From NCBI GenBank assembly GCA_002450335.1, contig DJZB01000063.1, positions 6,473 through 70,472 of the forward strand: a DNA stretch of 64,000 nucleotides. The letters run 5' to 3'. Position 1 is the stretch's first letter. The number at the start of each line of letters is the position of its first letter. The DNA comes from Rhodobiaceae bacterium UBA6963 (GTDB lineage Bacteria; Pseudomonadota; Alphaproteobacteria; RS24). The notes below the pieces were generated by a model. It made no database searches. It was not told where the DNA came from and saw only the letters and a list, made by a program, of their open reading frames with translations. A program made the position numbers and the translations under genes. This document shows positions 38,077 through 47,674 of the stretch, piece by piece.

Positions 38077-38412
38077 TTAACGGAATTTTTTAACCGTTTC
38101 CTCCAAAAAATGCCGGCCAAAGCGGTCTTCTATTTCAACTACCCATAAATCTGGATCAATTCGCAAATCCTGATCAATCAAATTATCAATAGTTTGATTA
38201 TCAGTCCCACTTTCGACACGCTCTTGCCAAATACGATGACCTTCAGGTCCAAGAATAGGCGAAAACAGGCTAGATGACCCATTAAGATTATTTACACGCA
38301 CAAGACAATCCCCGGCATCCTTATCCCCTCGGTTAAAAACAGTTGCCATCGCTCCACCATGAGTCGCCCGTAAAATTAGTGCCTGCACCCAAATTTCTGT
38401 TTTTAGTCGCAT
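38077..38412 (-). CDS. DUF1491 family protein
   Basis: About 111 residues beginning MRLKTEIWVQALILRATHGG. The motifs FNRGDKDAGDCLVRVN and the C-terminal DPDLWVVEIEDRFGRHFLEE match DUF1491, a small alphaproteobacterial family of unknown function. ATG 38412 is preferred to the ATG at 38448 because it gives the family's usual start. It lies eight bases upstream of the channel gene. Confidence 0.82.
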   Translation of the reverse strand: MRLKTEIWVQALILRATHGGAMATVFNRGDKDAGDCLVRVNNLNGSSSLFSPILGPEGHRIWQERVESGTDNQTIDNLIDQDLRIDPDLWVVEIEDRFGRHFLEETVKKFR

Positions 38413-38533
38413 ATAGAACCTTGCTACCTTATAAATCCATTGACCCATACCATATTGACGAAATAAGCGTCAAAACTTGCCTCCAGGGCATTTCGGAATT
38501 AAGTCATGTCTTTGATAAGGATAAAGGTTAAAC

Positions 38534-38944
38534 ATGTCGTTGGAAAATTTACTTGAAGACTTTGCTCTTTTTGATGATTGGGAAGACCGGTATAAGTTTA
38601 TTATTGAACTTGGATCCGGCCTAGAGCCTTTATCGGATGAAGAACATAACGAGGTCAATAAAGTTCCCGGATGTGTTAGTCAAGTTTGGCTCATATCTGA
38701 GGGATCATCAGATAAAATCCAATTCAGAGGGGATAGTGACGCGCATATTGTCAAAGGGCTTGTAGCGATTTTACTTTCCATCTTTTCAGGTAAATCCGCT
38801 CACGAAATAATGGAAATCAATGCACAGGCTATTTTTGAAAAACTCGGCCTCAAAGATCATTTAACGCCACAAAGGTCGAATGGATTCTATGCAATGGTTT
38901 CCAGAATTCGGGCGGATGCTGAAGCTCTTGTTGCTGGCAAGTAG
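38534..38944 (+). CDS. sufE: SufE-family sulfur acceptor
   Basis: A 136-residue protein with the conserved cysteine Cys47 in VPGCVSQVWL, which accepts persulfide sulfur from the SufS cysteine desulfurase for Fe-S cluster assembly. The ILLSIFSGKSAHEI and LGLKDHLTPQRSNGF segments are typical. The other suf genes are not in this window. Its 3' end overlaps the convergent DUF6456 gene by 58 bases. Confidence 0.93.
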   Translation: MSLENLLEDFALFDDWEDRYKFIIELGSGLEPLSDEEHNEVNKVPGCVSQVWLISEGSSDKIQFRGDSDAHIVKGLVAILLSIFSGKSAHEIMEINAQAIFEKLGLKDHLTPQRSNGFYAMVSRIRADAEALVAGK

Positions 38945-39669
38945 CCATAATGCTGCGCTAAACGACGTAAGGCGATTTTAAGAACAAGCTTTCCTGAACG
39001 ATTTGGCCAACCAAGCTTTTTCTCCATTTCGACAAGGCCTACATTAAGACAACAAGTAGTAATCAACACCTCATCAAGATCTTGTCCAACCGCCTCTACT
39101 GCTTTTCTTAAACGCTTACGCGCATCCAATACCGCCCCGGGAGCATCTGAATATTCATGACCGGCACGTCGTCCATCCTGTACAGAGACCCGGCTCAAAT
39201 CCAGTGTGATGCTTTTATTGGACTGACTTAATTCAAAATCACGGCACAAGCGCTCCCCTGCCGTAAATTCAACATCTTCAAATACAACAGCCCCTTTCTG
39301 GTTCCTGCCATTGCGCGACTTTAAGCAAGCGAGAGGAGTCTGAGCATTTTTTAGGATGACCCCATCATCCTGCGTCTCAAGTTGATGATGTTGAGCTAAA
39401 AAAGCATGAGAAGGCGTTTTGCCACGCAAATAAAACGACCTACCCGGGTCGGAGATGACATATTTCTCATCTTCCGAGGTATCAGGATGCAACAAATCTT
39501 CTGAAACAAATTTTTCAACATATTGTTCCGAACATTTCATAACGGCTTTCGTCCATCTGTTTCGTTTGACCATCAAACCGAAACATTTTTGCTCACGCTT
39601 CAAATAGGCTCCTGCCTCGATTAAGCGACGCGCTATACGCATGAATTCTTGACGCTCTCCTGGATTCAT
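38887..39669 (-). CDS. DUF6456 family protein, putative DNA-binding regulator
   Basis: A 260-residue protein. The C-terminal domain (about residues 135-255) has FTAGERLCRDFELSQ, the RRAG and SDAPGAVLDARKRLRKAVEAVG segments and VLITTCCLNVGLVEMEKKLGW, then PNRSGKLVLKIALRRLAQHYG. These match the DUF6456 domain of alphaproteobacteria, usually annotated as helix-turn-helix-like. The N-terminal part is less conserved. It overlaps the DnaA-like gene by four bases and so is likely cotranslated with it. Function unknown. Confidence 0.75.
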   Translation of the reverse strand: MNPGERQEFMRIARRLIEAGAYLKREQKCFGLMVKRNRWTKAVMKCSEQYVEKFVSEDLLHPDTSEDEKYVISDPGRSFYLRGKTPSHAFLAQHHQLETQDDGVILKNAQTPLACLKSRNGRNQKGAVVFEDVEFTAGERLCRDFELSQSNKSITLDLSRVSVQDGRRAGHEYSDAPGAVLDARKRLRKAVEAVGQDLDEVLITTCCLNVGLVEMEKKLGWPNRSGKLVLKIALRRLAQHYGYLPATRASASARILETIA

Positions 39670-39959
39670 CTTCTGAGCAACTCCAGCGAACTGGCGAATT
39701 CAACAATAGCGGCCTCCAGGATTTCAAGTGCCAGATCCTTATCAGAACAATCCCGCATTTCCTCAACTTTGCGGCAGGCGTGTGTCACGGAAGTTCTGTC
39801 TCTTTTGAAAAGAGTGCCAATTTTGGTGAAGGTCATTCCGAAGCCGATATGACATAGATATTCAGAACATTGGCGACATTGAGAAATTTTTTCTCGCCCT
39901 CGCATCGAATGTGTCATCATCATTGCGGGTACATTATAAATGAGAGACATATTAGTCAT
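39666..39959 (-). CDS. DnaA domain IV-like helix-turn-helix protein, probably missing its N-terminus
   Basis: A 97-residue reading whose core, MTFTKIGTLFKRDRTSV followed by THACRKVEE, matches the DNA-binding domain IV of DnaA. Small stand-alone proteins of this kind occur in alphaproteobacteria, usually beside DUF6456 genes. The first helix of the domain seems to begin before this ATG, in the in-frame codons IACAHLV at 39960-39980, just after an in-frame TAA at 39981-39983. A well-formed 27-codon reading frame lies upstream in the same frame. The gene is therefore either restarted here or broken. Confidence 0.7.
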   Translation of the reverse strand: MTNMSLIYNVPAMMMTHSMRGREKISQCRQCSEYLCHIGFGMTFTKIGTLFKRDRTSVTHACRKVEEMRDCSDKDLALEILEAAIVEFASSLELLRR

Positions 39960-40330
39960 AACAAGATGTGCACAGGCAATTTACCTGATATTTTCTACGC
40001 TAGGGTTTTTTTGTCGATAGAACCCTGCACGCTTTCTGTTTTCCCAGAATTTATTCTTTTGCATTATTACCCCTCCTCTCAGCAACCTTAATTATCAAGC
40101 ATGAAGCACCAACGCAGGCAAATTCAGAAAATTATTAAATAACAATGGTTTATGTAGATAAATAGTTTTAACAAAGATTAATTTTTTATAATTTTTATTA
40201 TTATTTTTGCCCTTTAAATGTTATATTTCAAAAGAATTGAAAAACAAAAAATTTCTACTTTATGTAACATTTGTTTAAGTTGCTTTCGTCTAGTTAATTT
40301 GTCTTCTACTCTTTAGCTGGAAAGAAAATA
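39960..40330. other. 371-base AT-rich intergenic region before the MarR-like gene
   Basis: Between the DnaA-like and MarR-like genes. Apart from the short ORF at 39981-40064, the part from about 40130 to 40270 is very AT-rich with no open frame. A weak plus-strand promoter, TTGTTT (40271-40276) and TTAATT (40294-40299) with a 17-base spacer, lies 31 bases before the MarR-like ATG. An AGGGTT...AACCCT repeat (40002-40026) falls inside the short ORF. The composition suggests a regulatory region bound by nucleoid or regulatory proteins. Confidence 0.5.
39981..40064 (-). CDS. 27-codon ORF in frame with the DnaA-like gene, leader peptide or severed N-terminus
   Basis: ATG at 40064 is preceded by GAGAGGAGGGG five bases upstream, one of the strongest ribosome sites in the window. 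It encodes 27 residues beginning MQKNKFWENRKRAGFYRQ, very basic, and ends at TAA 39981-39983. The frame is the same as that of the DnaA-like gene 21 bases downstream. It may be a small protein, a leader peptide that couples translation, or the true N-terminal arm cut off by a nonsense mutation. Sequence homology could not be tested. Confidence 0.5.
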   Translation of the reverse strand: MQKNKFWENRKRAGFYRQKNPSVENIR

Positions 40331-40798
40331 ATGAATAAAAGAGCATCTCGAACAAGTTCAAGCCTGCCTAATGGCGGCGAATTTACTCTACCAAAAGAAA
40401 TTAACAGTTTCGTGCCCGGTATGCTTCCTGAAGCAGTACGCGCGATAAATGTACTTCTAAATGCCCATGAATTTGGGAAAGACTTATTTGAAACCAAAGC
40501 CCCACATTATGAAGACTGGATTATGCTGTTTATTCTTATAGCTAATGAGGCAGAAGAGAAATCAACGGTAACAAAGAATTTTGTGGAGGTAACCGGTCGT
40601 GCCTACGGCACGGTTCGGGCTTCCCTCAAACGCTTTGAGGAAAGAGGGTATATTCATACACTCCAAAAGATTGGTCGATCTGAACTTTATGTTCCTACAG
40701 ACAAACTTAAAAAAGCGGTCAATCAATGGGCACGTCAACTTTGGCCTTGCATTGAAGACTATGAACGCGCCAATAAATCCAGCCGAACCATCAGTTAG
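40331..40798 (+). CDS. Winged-helix regulator, MarR-like
   Basis: A 155-residue protein. The middle (about residues 60-125) forms a winged helix: FILIANEAEEKSTVTKNFVE, the recognition-helix region GRAYGTVRASLKRFEERGY, then a wing HTLQKIGRSELYVPT. This resembles MarR-type regulators, although the N-terminal dimer helix is unusual. It follows an AT-rich region and precedes msrB by 48 bases on the same strand, so it might control msrB or itself. Ligand unknown. Confidence 0.7.
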   Translation: MNKRASRTSSSLPNGGEFTLPKEINSFVPGMLPEAVRAINVLLNAHEFGKDLFETKAPHYEDWIMLFILIANEAEEKSTVTKNFVEVTGRAYGTVRASLKRFEERGYIHTLQKIGRSELYVPTDKLKKAVNQWARQLWPCIEDYERANKSSRTIS

Positions 40799-40846
40799 TT
40801 AAGAGATAAGCAAATACCAAAAAACTGTCCCCTTCAGCTTTAATTT

Positions 40847-41290
40847 ATGGCATTATGGGATATGACTTCTGACACTGAAAAAAAATGGCCTATCCATAAA
40901 TCGCAAGATGAATGGTTAGAAAAGCTCTCTCCGGAGCAATATTATGTAACCCGCGAAGCAGGCACTGAAATGCCTTTTAAAGGGCCTCACCTCGATGACA
41001 AATCTGCAGGTGTTTTTCATTGTATCTGTTGCGACACGCCGCTTTTTTCATCTCAAACCAAGTTTGACAGTGGCACAGGCTGGCCGAGTTTTTTTCAGCC
41101 CGTTGACTCACAAAATGTTGCTGAACATTCTGATACATCGCATGGCATGACACGAACCGAGGTTCTCTGCAGCCAATGCGGGGCACATCTTGGACATGTC
41201 TTTCCTGATGGTCCCCAGCCTACAGGTCTTAGATACTGCATTAACGGCACGGCACTTGATAAAAAAGCGGATAATCAAAGCGATGAATGA
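40847..41290 (+). CDS. msrB: Peptide-methionine (R)-S-oxide reductase
   Basis: A 147-residue MsrB that repairs methionine-R-sulfoxide. Zinc cysteines are in HCICC and CSQCG. The catalytic cysteine is in RYCINGTAL near residue 132. The [13 protein letters not shown] and [11 protein letters not shown] motifs are standard. An alternative ATG at 40862 is possible. The stop overlaps the start of the peptidase gene (ATGAATGA), so the two are likely cotranslated. Confidence 0.95.
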   Translation: MALWDMTSDTEKKWPIHKSQDEWLEKLSPEQYYVTREAGTEMPFKGPHLDDKSAGVFHCICCDTPLFSSQTKFDSGTGWPSFFQPVDSQNVAEHSDTSHGMTRTEVLCSQCGAHLGHVFPDGPQPTGLRYCINGTALDKKADNQSDE

Positions 41291-43385
41291 GCCGCAACCC
41301 CGCCCGCCGGTTGCAAAAAAAATTAATACCACCAATACACGGCACAAAATTACCAGAAATGATGAATATGCATGGATGCGGGATGATAACTGGCAAGAAG
41401 TCTTACGCAATCCGGACCAACTTCGTTCGGATATCCAAGAATATTTAGAGTCCGAAAACAGCTATACAGATGCAGTTTTAAAAACCGGCGAAACCCTCCG
41501 CCAAAAACTTTATAATGAAATGCGCGGCAGAATTAAGGAGAATGATAGCTCTCCTCCTTCATCAAAAGGCGACTGGGCATGGTTTTCCAAATATGAAAGC
41601 GGACAAGAGCATCAACAAATTTGCCGGCAACGTATAACTTCATCCCATTCGGATAATATCCCTGACATTGTTCTGGACGCCAACAAGGAGTCTACAGGAC
41701 TGGATTATTTTAAATTAGGTGGGACTGCTATTAGCCCACGACAGGAATATCTGGCATGGGCTCATGATGCGAAAGGCTCGGAATATTTCACTGTTAAAAT
41801 CAGGGATATTTCAACAGATACAGATTTACCGGATATTCTTACCAACACTTCCGGCGCTATCGCTTGGTCTCTTGATGCGAAGTTTATATTTTACATTTTA
41901 CTGGATGAAAATCACAGACCAAGCAAAGTCATGCGCCATAAACTTGGCGCTGAACAAGCTGATGATGTTATGGTATATGAAGAGGAGGATCCCGGATTCT
42001 TCGTGTCCCTTTCACAGTCCAGAAGCGATGATCTGATATTCATTTCCGCTCATGATCATGAAACTTCAGAAGTTCACCTAATTGATGCTGCTAAGCCGGA
42101 GCAAAAACCTATTACAATTGCCTTCAGGCAGCAGCATATTGAATATGATGTCAGCCATGACGCCAAACGCAACCGACTTGTCATTCTGACAAATAAGGAT
42201 GCTGTTGATTTTCAACTCATGTGGGCTGATATCGACACACCTGATAGATGGCACGAACTTGTTCCACACAAAAAAGGCGCGCTTATCCTGGAAGTTGCAG
42301 CTTTCGAGAATTTTATCGTCTGGCTATATAGGGAAAAAGCTCTACCAAAGATTAAAATTTTATCGACTGAAACAAATTCGGTAACTGAAATTACTTTTCA
42401 AGAAGCCGCTTATGATGTGTCGCTCGACACCGGGCTAGAATATAATACGAATATGGTCAGATTTGCTTACACTTCAATGACCACACCTAGACAGATATTC
42501 GATTATGACATGTCAACCGGCGACAGAAATATGGTCTATGAGCAATCTGTGCCATCCGGCCATAACGCAAAGGATTATATTACCAAACGCCTATGGGCAC
42601 CTATTGGAGGTGATGAGCAGGAAATTCCTATCACCCTGCTCTATCACAAAGATACAAAGTTAGACGGAACTGCACCTGTCCTGCTTTACGGATACGGTGC
42701 CTATGGGATTTCAATTCCAGCAAGTTTTTCAGGTAATCGCTTATCTCTTGTTGACCGCGGATTTATTTACGCCATTGCCCATATTCGTGGCGGCAAGGAA
42801 ATGGGGTTTGACTGGTTTCTTCAAGGACGCAAAGAAAACAAAATTAACAGTTTCAAGGATTTTGCCACCGCCGCACAATATCTCATCAATAACAATCTCA
42901 CACAAAAAGGTAACATCACCATTCACGGCGGAAGCGCAGGCGGGCTATTGGTGGGCGCAACATTGAACCTATCACCGGAGTTGTTTCGCGGCGCAATAGC
43001 TGAGGTGCCTTTTGTAGATGTCCTGAACACCATGCTGGATGATACACTTCCTCTCACACCTCCAGAATGGCCTGAATGGGGAAACCCGATTTTAAATGCC
43101 ACGGATTATCAAACTATCTCTGAATATGCACCTTATGAAAACATCTCGGAAACAGCCTATCCACATATACTCGCTACGGCAGGACTGACCGACCCGCGTG
43201 TAACGTATTGGGAACCTGCAAAATGGATAGCCAGATTACGCGACAAACGCACAGATGATGGTTTGACGTTACTACGAACCGAAATGTCAGCTGGGCATGG
43301 TGGCAAAGCCGGACGGTTTAACCAACTCGAAGAACTTGCATTGGTTTATTCATTTGTACTTTCAATCCATGAGATAAATGACTAA
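41283..43385 (+). CDS. Prolyl oligopeptidase-family serine peptidase (oligopeptidase B-like)
   Basis: About 700 residues, S9 family. The N-terminal part is a beta-propeller gate beginning [11 protein letters not shown]. The C-terminal alpha/beta hydrolase domain has the nucleophile in [10 protein letters not shown], the aspartate in GLTDPRV and the histidine in SAGHGGKAG. Overall sequence is closest to oligopeptidase B (PtrB), which cuts short peptides after basic residues. No signal peptide is seen, so it acts in the cytoplasm. ATG 41283 overlaps the msrB stop; an upstream in-frame start at 41190 is inside msrB and is rejected. Confidence 0.88.
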   Translation: MNEPQPRPPVAKKINTTNTRHKITRNDEYAWMRDDNWQEVLRNPDQLRSDIQEYLESENSYTDAVLKTGETLRQKLYNEMRGRIKENDSSPPSSKGDWAWFSKYESGQEHQQICRQRITSSHSDNIPDIVLDANKESTGLDYFKLGGTAISPRQEYLAWAHDAKGSEYFTVKIRDISTDTDLPDILTNTSGAIAWSLDAKFIFYILLDENHRPSKVMRHKLGAEQADDVMVYEEEDPGFFVSLSQSRSDDLIFISAHDHETSEVHLIDAAKPEQKPITIAFRQQHIEYDVSHDAKRNRLVILTNKDAVDFQLMWADIDTPDRWHELVPHKKGALILEVAAFENFIVWLYREKALPKIKILSTETNSVTEITFQEAAYDVSLDTGLEYNTNMVRFAYTSMTTPRQIFDYDMSTGDRNMVYEQSVPSGHNAKDYITKRLWAPIGGDEQEIPITLLYHKDTKLDGTAPVLLYGYGAYGISIPASFSGNRLSLVDRGFIYAIAHIRGGKEMGFDWFLQGRKENKINSFKDFATAAQYLINNNLTQKGNITIHGGSAGGLLVGATLNLSPELFRGAIAEVPFVDVLNTMLDDTLPLTPPEWPEWGNPILNATDYQTISEYAPYENISETAYPHILATAGLTDPRVTYWEPAKWIARLRDKRTDDGLTLLRTEMSAGHGGKAGRFNQLEELALVYSFVLSIHEIND

Positions 43386-43394
43386 TTAATCTTC

Positions 43395-44630
43395 ATGCTT
43401 GAAAATATCTCCCATTACGGATTTGACACTGAATTCCTTACCCGCGCTTTCGATGATCTTTCAACAAAGTATGTTGATAGCGGCAAGCTATCTGGATTTT
43501 CGGTTCTGATCGCCAGAAATCGTGAAGTTGCAGGGATATATCACACTGGATACAGCGCGATGGGCGACGAAAAGGAAGATGCTTTTCCTCTCAAAGACGA
43601 CACTATTTACCGCATCTACTCCATGTCAAAACCGATAACGGCATTTGCTATGATGCGCTTTGTTGAGCGAGGGCAAATTAATCTCGATGATAAAGTTAAA
43701 GATTACATTCCTGCTTTTAGTGACCCTCAAGTCTGGGTATCGGGCGATACAAGAGAGTTCACGACACGACCGTCAGAAAAAGATATCACCGTCTTTGATT
43801 TATTGACCCACCAATCAGGCCTGACTTACGATTTTTTAGGCGAACACCCAATAGATGCTCTGTATCGACGCAAACAATTAACCGGAGGTCGGTCATGCCG
43901 CCCTTCGGTTGAAGAATTTGTAAATGAGATTGCGGCGATGCCCATTTTATTTACGCCCGGTGAAAAGTGGAATTATTCATTCTCTCTGGATGTTGTTGGG
44001 CGCGTCATGGAGGTCGTAAGCGGCAAATCTCTTGACAAAATTTTACATGAGGAAGTTTTTGGACCACTCGATATGAAGGATACCGGCTTTACCCTTCCTG
44101 CGGATAAAGCTGACCGTATGACACATCTTTATTTTAAAGATCATCGTAAAGACTTTATCCGATGCATTGATCGTGGACGGGATACGACTTTCTTAAAACC
44201 TGCAGAAATGTTGGGCGGCGGAGGCGGCTTACTCTCTACTCTGACTGATTATTATAAATTTTGTCGTATGCTTGAAAGCAATGGCACAGTTAACGGCAGG
44301 ACACTTTTATCCAAAAAAACGCTGGACATTATGCGGTCCAATCAATTGCCTGGCGGCGCGACCATGAAAGAAAAAGCCGCCTGTAAGTTCAGTGAAAGTG
44401 ATATGGAAGGCACGGGCTTCGGCATCAGTTGGTCCATCATTACAGACCCAACAACCGAGGGAAATTATGCATCCAGAGGCACGTATTCATGGGGCGGGTT
44501 GGGAAACACCTATTTCTTTATAGACCCAGTCGAAAAAATCAGTGTTATTTTGATGACCCAGATTGTTCCTTACGGAATTTATCCAATCCGCACGGAATTA
44601 AAAGAAATCATCTATAAAGCTCTAAAATAA
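43395..44630 (+). CDS. Serine hydrolase of the class C beta-lactamase/esterase family
   Basis: A 411-residue protein with the SxxK nucleophile motif in YSMSKPITAFAMM near residue 77 and a Tyr motif in WNYSFSLDVVGRVME near 196. The C-terminal GGLGNTYFF region stands where beta-lactamases carry KTG. There is no signal peptide, which favours an esterase or transesterase over a periplasmic beta-lactamase. It starts nine bases after the peptidase stop, so it likely belongs to the same operon. Confidence 0.85.
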   Translation: MLENISHYGFDTEFLTRAFDDLSTKYVDSGKLSGFSVLIARNREVAGIYHTGYSAMGDEKEDAFPLKDDTIYRIYSMSKPITAFAMMRFVERGQINLDDKVKDYIPAFSDPQVWVSGDTREFTTRPSEKDITVFDLLTHQSGLTYDFLGEHPIDALYRRKQLTGGRSCRPSVEEFVNEIAAMPILFTPGEKWNYSFSLDVVGRVMEVVSGKSLDKILHEEVFGPLDMKDTGFTLPADKADRMTHLYFKDHRKDFIRCIDRGRDTTFLKPAEMLGGGGGLLSTLTDYYKFCRMLESNGTVNGRTLLSKKTLDIMRSNQLPGGATMKEKAACKFSESDMEGTGFGISWSIITDPTTEGNYASRGTYSWGGLGNTYFFIDPVEKISVILMTQIVPYGIYPIRTELKEIIYKALK

Positions 44631-44726
44631 ACAGAGCCGATAATTTAGATTTATCTAAATGTAAATTTTTTGTTGCCAGCAAGGTTTCTCCGATTAAGTT
44701 ATTTTAGTATTGCAGAGGAGTTAGAG

Positions 44727-45704
44727 ATGTTACCAGATATTTTAAAAGATAATTTACGACTTCCGATTATCGGGTCGCCCATGTTCATAGTTTCAAATCC
44801 AACCCTGGTATCAGCTCAATGTAAAGCAGGTATAGTGGGCTCTTTCCCGGCACTTAATGCCAGACCTCAATCACTGTTGAAAGATTGGATTAGAGAGATT
44901 AAAGACGATATCGCGGCTTATAAGGAAGAAAACCCAACAGCTAAAGTGGCACCCTTTGCAGTCAATCAGATTTGTCATGTTACAAATGATCGCCTTATCC
45001 CCGATATGGAAACATGTGTTGAAGAAAAAGTGCCGATTATCATCACCAGTCTTCGTCCACCTCAAGAAATCGTAGATGCCGCTCATAGCTATGGCGGTCT
45101 GGTCTATCATGACGTCATTAATATGCGTCATGCCCGCAAAGCTGCTGAGGACGGAGTAGACGGCCTCATTCTTGTCGCAGCAGGTGCTGGCGGTCATGCA
45201 GGCATGTTGAGCCCCTTCGCAATTGTTCGTGAAGTAAAAAAATGGTTCGACGGAACAATTTTACTCTCCGGCGCAATTGGTGACGGTTTCTGCGTAGCTT
45301 CGGCACTCGCTATGGGGGCAGACTTGGCTTATATCGGCTCCCGCTTCATCGCAACCAAAGAAGCAAACGCGGAAGATGAATATAAACAAATGCTGGTGGA
45401 CTCGGCTGCGGATGACATTGTTTATTCCTCCTTATTTACTGGCGTACATGGAAACTACCTAAAGCCCTCCGTGAGTAAAGCCGGTTTTGACCCTGATAAT
45501 TTACCTGAAGCAGACAAAACAACCATGAATTTTGGTTCTGGCGGCAATACGGATGCCAAGGCATGGAAAGATATCTGGGGTTGCGGTCAAGGTATTGGTA
45601 ACATTGATAGTGTTGAAACTATCGGTGAAGTTGTTGACAGTCTTGAGGCTGAATACAAGGAAGCCATCGCTGAGTTGCAAAACAAGGAAGCAATGCTCGG
45701 TTAG
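44727..45704 (+). CDS. Nitronate monooxygenase-family flavoprotein
   Basis: About 325 residues with a TIM-barrel FMN fold. It begins LPDILKDNLRLPIIGSPMFI and has the FMN phosphate-binding GAGGHAGML, the VLLSGAIGDG-like segment and GADLAYIGSRFIATKEA. The family oxidises nitronates such as propionate-3-nitronate to carbonyl compounds, though many members have unknown substrates. ATG 44727 follows GAGGAG by six bases and is preferred to an upstream TTG. Confidence 0.87.
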   Translation: MLPDILKDNLRLPIIGSPMFIVSNPTLVSAQCKAGIVGSFPALNARPQSLLKDWIREIKDDIAAYKEENPTAKVAPFAVNQICHVTNDRLIPDMETCVEEKVPIIITSLRPPQEIVDAAHSYGGLVYHDVINMRHARKAAEDGVDGLILVAAGAGGHAGMLSPFAIVREVKKWFDGTILLSGAIGDGFCVASALAMGADLAYIGSRFIATKEANAEDEYKQMLVDSAADDIVYSSLFTGVHGNYLKPSVSKAGFDPDNLPEADKTTMNFGSGGNTDAKAWKDIWGCGQGIGNIDSVETIGEVVDSLEAEYKEAIAELQNKEAMLG

Positions 45705-45755
45705 ACACCAAGCTTGCCCAAAAAACTTGTTTTAAAAATCTGTATTTTATAAAGC

Positions 45756-45830
<75 letters not shown>

Positions 45831-45842
45831 ATAAGCCTGCGT

Positions 45843-45871
45843 TTTATAACCTGAGCCGTCGGCTTGGTCTA
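45843..45871 (-). promoter_or_regulatory. Probable promoter of tRNA-Gln
   Basis: On the minus strand TAGACC (45866-45871) and TATAAA (45843-45848) are spaced by 17 bases, 12 bases before the mature tRNA 5' end. It lies in the gap after the lactonase-like gene. Confidence 0.5.
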
Positions 45872-45877
45872 GTGCAA

Positions 45878-46978
45878 TTATGGGCTTGTTGGTGAGGGTA
45901 TAATACCTAAAGCATTATTTTGCAAACTCGACAAAAATAGTAATCCATTTTTTTCTTTTACATTAGTGACGGCATAAATATCCGAGTGTCGCGCATCCAA
46001 CGCATGAACAACCTTACCGTCTTTATCCAGATATAAGGCCCATGTTTCTTCCCATAAGGGTTCAAATTCAATAAGCCTCATAATCCTAAAAACAAGTTTC
46101 CGCATAAAAGACGATGGCATCAAAGAGTCCAAAGTTTTATCACGACCATTAACCAGCGCGACCCAGAAGCCTCCGTCAGGGGCTCTGGTTATGTTGTCTG
46201 GATAGCCGGGGAGATTCTCTGCAAACATTTCTGTTTGCCCGGCTTTGGGACCGGTTATCCAGTATTTTTTAATCCTGTATCGATATGTTTCAGCAACGAG
46301 AATAAAACCCTCGTCTTCCGATAGGGCTACGCCATTTGCAAAATGCAAACCATCCAACACAATCTGGGTTTTACCTGTTTTAAAATCGTAAGTGAGTAAT
46401 CGACCTGCTGCTGGCGTTTCCATCGCTTCAAAAACCGTATCTTCAAAGCCATAACGGGTAGATGCATCCGAGAACCAAACGACACCATCGCTTGAAATAT
46501 CAAGATCATCGGCAAAGCGAATGGGTGTCCCATCTACCTCATTAGTAAGCGTTTTCAATTCCCCAGCTTGGGTAAACGCCAACAAACCCAAAGGGGCATC
46601 AGCAATAATTAAATCACTTTGCGCACCTGTTATGATTTCTCGCGCAAATTGCATCGCCAGTGGGCGCCCACCTGTATTGAGGATATCTGTAAAATCATTG
46701 GTTTTAGGATCAATTGCAATTACGCGCCCGTCTGCAAGACCTGAAAAAATAAAACCATTATCCGCAATCGCACTCCCCTCGGGTCCATAACCATCAAGTT
46801 CGATTAATCGCGCATCTGCGAGGCGATTGTTTCTTTCAAAGGGGGCTATCCCGGCAGGGTTTTTACCAGGAGTCCAGATTTCAGGCGAAATCCCGACTGG
46901 CCAGAAAAACAAATACCCGATTGGTATGGAGACCAATATCAGTAAGGCACCAATTATTTTTTTTGTTTTAAAGGTCAA
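45878..46978 (-). CDS. SMP-30/strictosidine synthase-like beta-propeller protein
   Basis: A 366-residue protein with an N-terminal membrane anchor (about residues 8-27), then a six-bladed propeller. Recognisable strands include GPEGSAIADNGFIFSGLADGR, FADDLDISSDGVVWFSDAS (often SSxY-like in the family) and HFANGVALSEDEGFILVAET. It ends with PGYPDNITRAPDGGFWVALV. Members act as lactonases or arylesterases; eukaryotic APMAP is related. It is probably exported and membrane-bound. Substrate unknown. Confidence 0.8.
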   Translation of the reverse strand: MTFKTKKIIGALLILVSIPIGYLFFWPVGISPEIWTPGKNPAGIAPFERNNRLADARLIELDGYGPEGSAIADNGFIFSGLADGRVIAIDPKTNDFTDILNTGGRPLAMQFAREIITGAQSDLIIADAPLGLLAFTQAGELKTLTNEVDGTPIRFADDLDISSDGVVWFSDASTRYGFEDTVFEAMETPAAGRLLTYDFKTGKTQIVLDGLHFANGVALSEDEGFILVAETYRYRIKKYWITGPKAGQTEMFAENLPGYPDNITRAPDGGFWVALVNGRDKTLDSLMPSSFMRKLVFRIMRLIEFEPLWEETWALYLDKDGKVVHALDARHSDIYAVTNVKEKNGLLFLSSLQNNALGIIPSPTSP

Positions 46979-47048
46979 TAACCCCTCCCCAAACTCTAAG
47001 TAGCATACATTTTGGCACTATGCATGTAACCCCGATAAATTCCCTCTA

Positions 47049-47077
47049 TTGGCAATATTTATGTCAGCAGGTATAAA
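47049..47077 (+). promoter_or_regulatory. Sigma-70-type promoter of the SnoaL-like gene
   Basis: TTGGCA (47049-47054) and TATAAA (47072-47077) are spaced by 17 bases. The predicted start is near 47084, about 48 bases before the ATG at 47132. Confidence 0.6.
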
Positions 47078-47131
47078 TTTTAGAAGGGAATATAATATCT
47101 ATGAAGACAGTATAGATTTATGGGGGATAAT

Positions 47132-47626
47132 ATGTCTTACGATTATGAAAACATCGAACAAATCAAACAATTGAAATACAGATATTGCAGAGGCATTGAT
47201 AGCTGTAATATTGAAGAGCTTGGACGTGTCTTTACAGACGATGCCCGGATTAATTATCAGGGTGGAAGCTATACTTTCGAAGCCGAGGGTAAAGAGAATA
47301 TCCTAACTGCCATGAAATTTGCGTTTCATGACAAGCTTGTATCTTGTCATACTGTACATATGCCCATTATTGAAATAACTGGCGACACCACAGCAAAAGG
47401 CCAATGGCGATTGTTAGACTATGCAATGAATCTGGCTGAAGACAATAAAGTCACTGTCGGCGGAGCGGAGTATGTTGATGACTATGCCAAAAATGCTGAC
47501 GGGGTTTGGCAAATCAAACAATCTGCATATACACGCGTTTATGAACAGGTTTTCCTACAAGATGATCATAATCTTACCCACTACCAACTTGGGGGTGGCG
47601 TGGTTAAAGGCGAGTTTTCAATCTAG
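47132..47626 (+). CDS. SnoaL-like/NTF2-fold protein
   Basis: About 164 residues beginning MSYDYENIEQIKQLKYRYCR, the opening helix of SnoaL-like polyketide cyclase or dehydratase-type folds. FTDDARINYQGGSYTFEAEG and the WRLLDYAMNLAEDNKVTVGG strand follow. Such proteins act on small organic molecules in catabolism, including steroids and aromatics. ATG 47132 follows GGGGGA by four bases and is preferred to ATG 47120. It precedes a metallo-hydrolase and a convergent CoA ligase gene. Function unassigned. Confidence 0.75.
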   Translation: MSYDYENIEQIKQLKYRYCRGIDSCNIEELGRVFTDDARINYQGGSYTFEAEGKENILTAMKFAFHDKLVSCHTVHMPIIEITGDTTAKGQWRLLDYAMNLAEDNKVTVGGAEYVDDYAKNADGVWQIKQSAYTRVYEQVFLQDDHNLTHYQLGGGVVKGEFSI

Positions 47627-47674
47627 AAGCGGATAAGGTTAATAAGAACCGCGAAATTATAAAAAGGATTAAGT

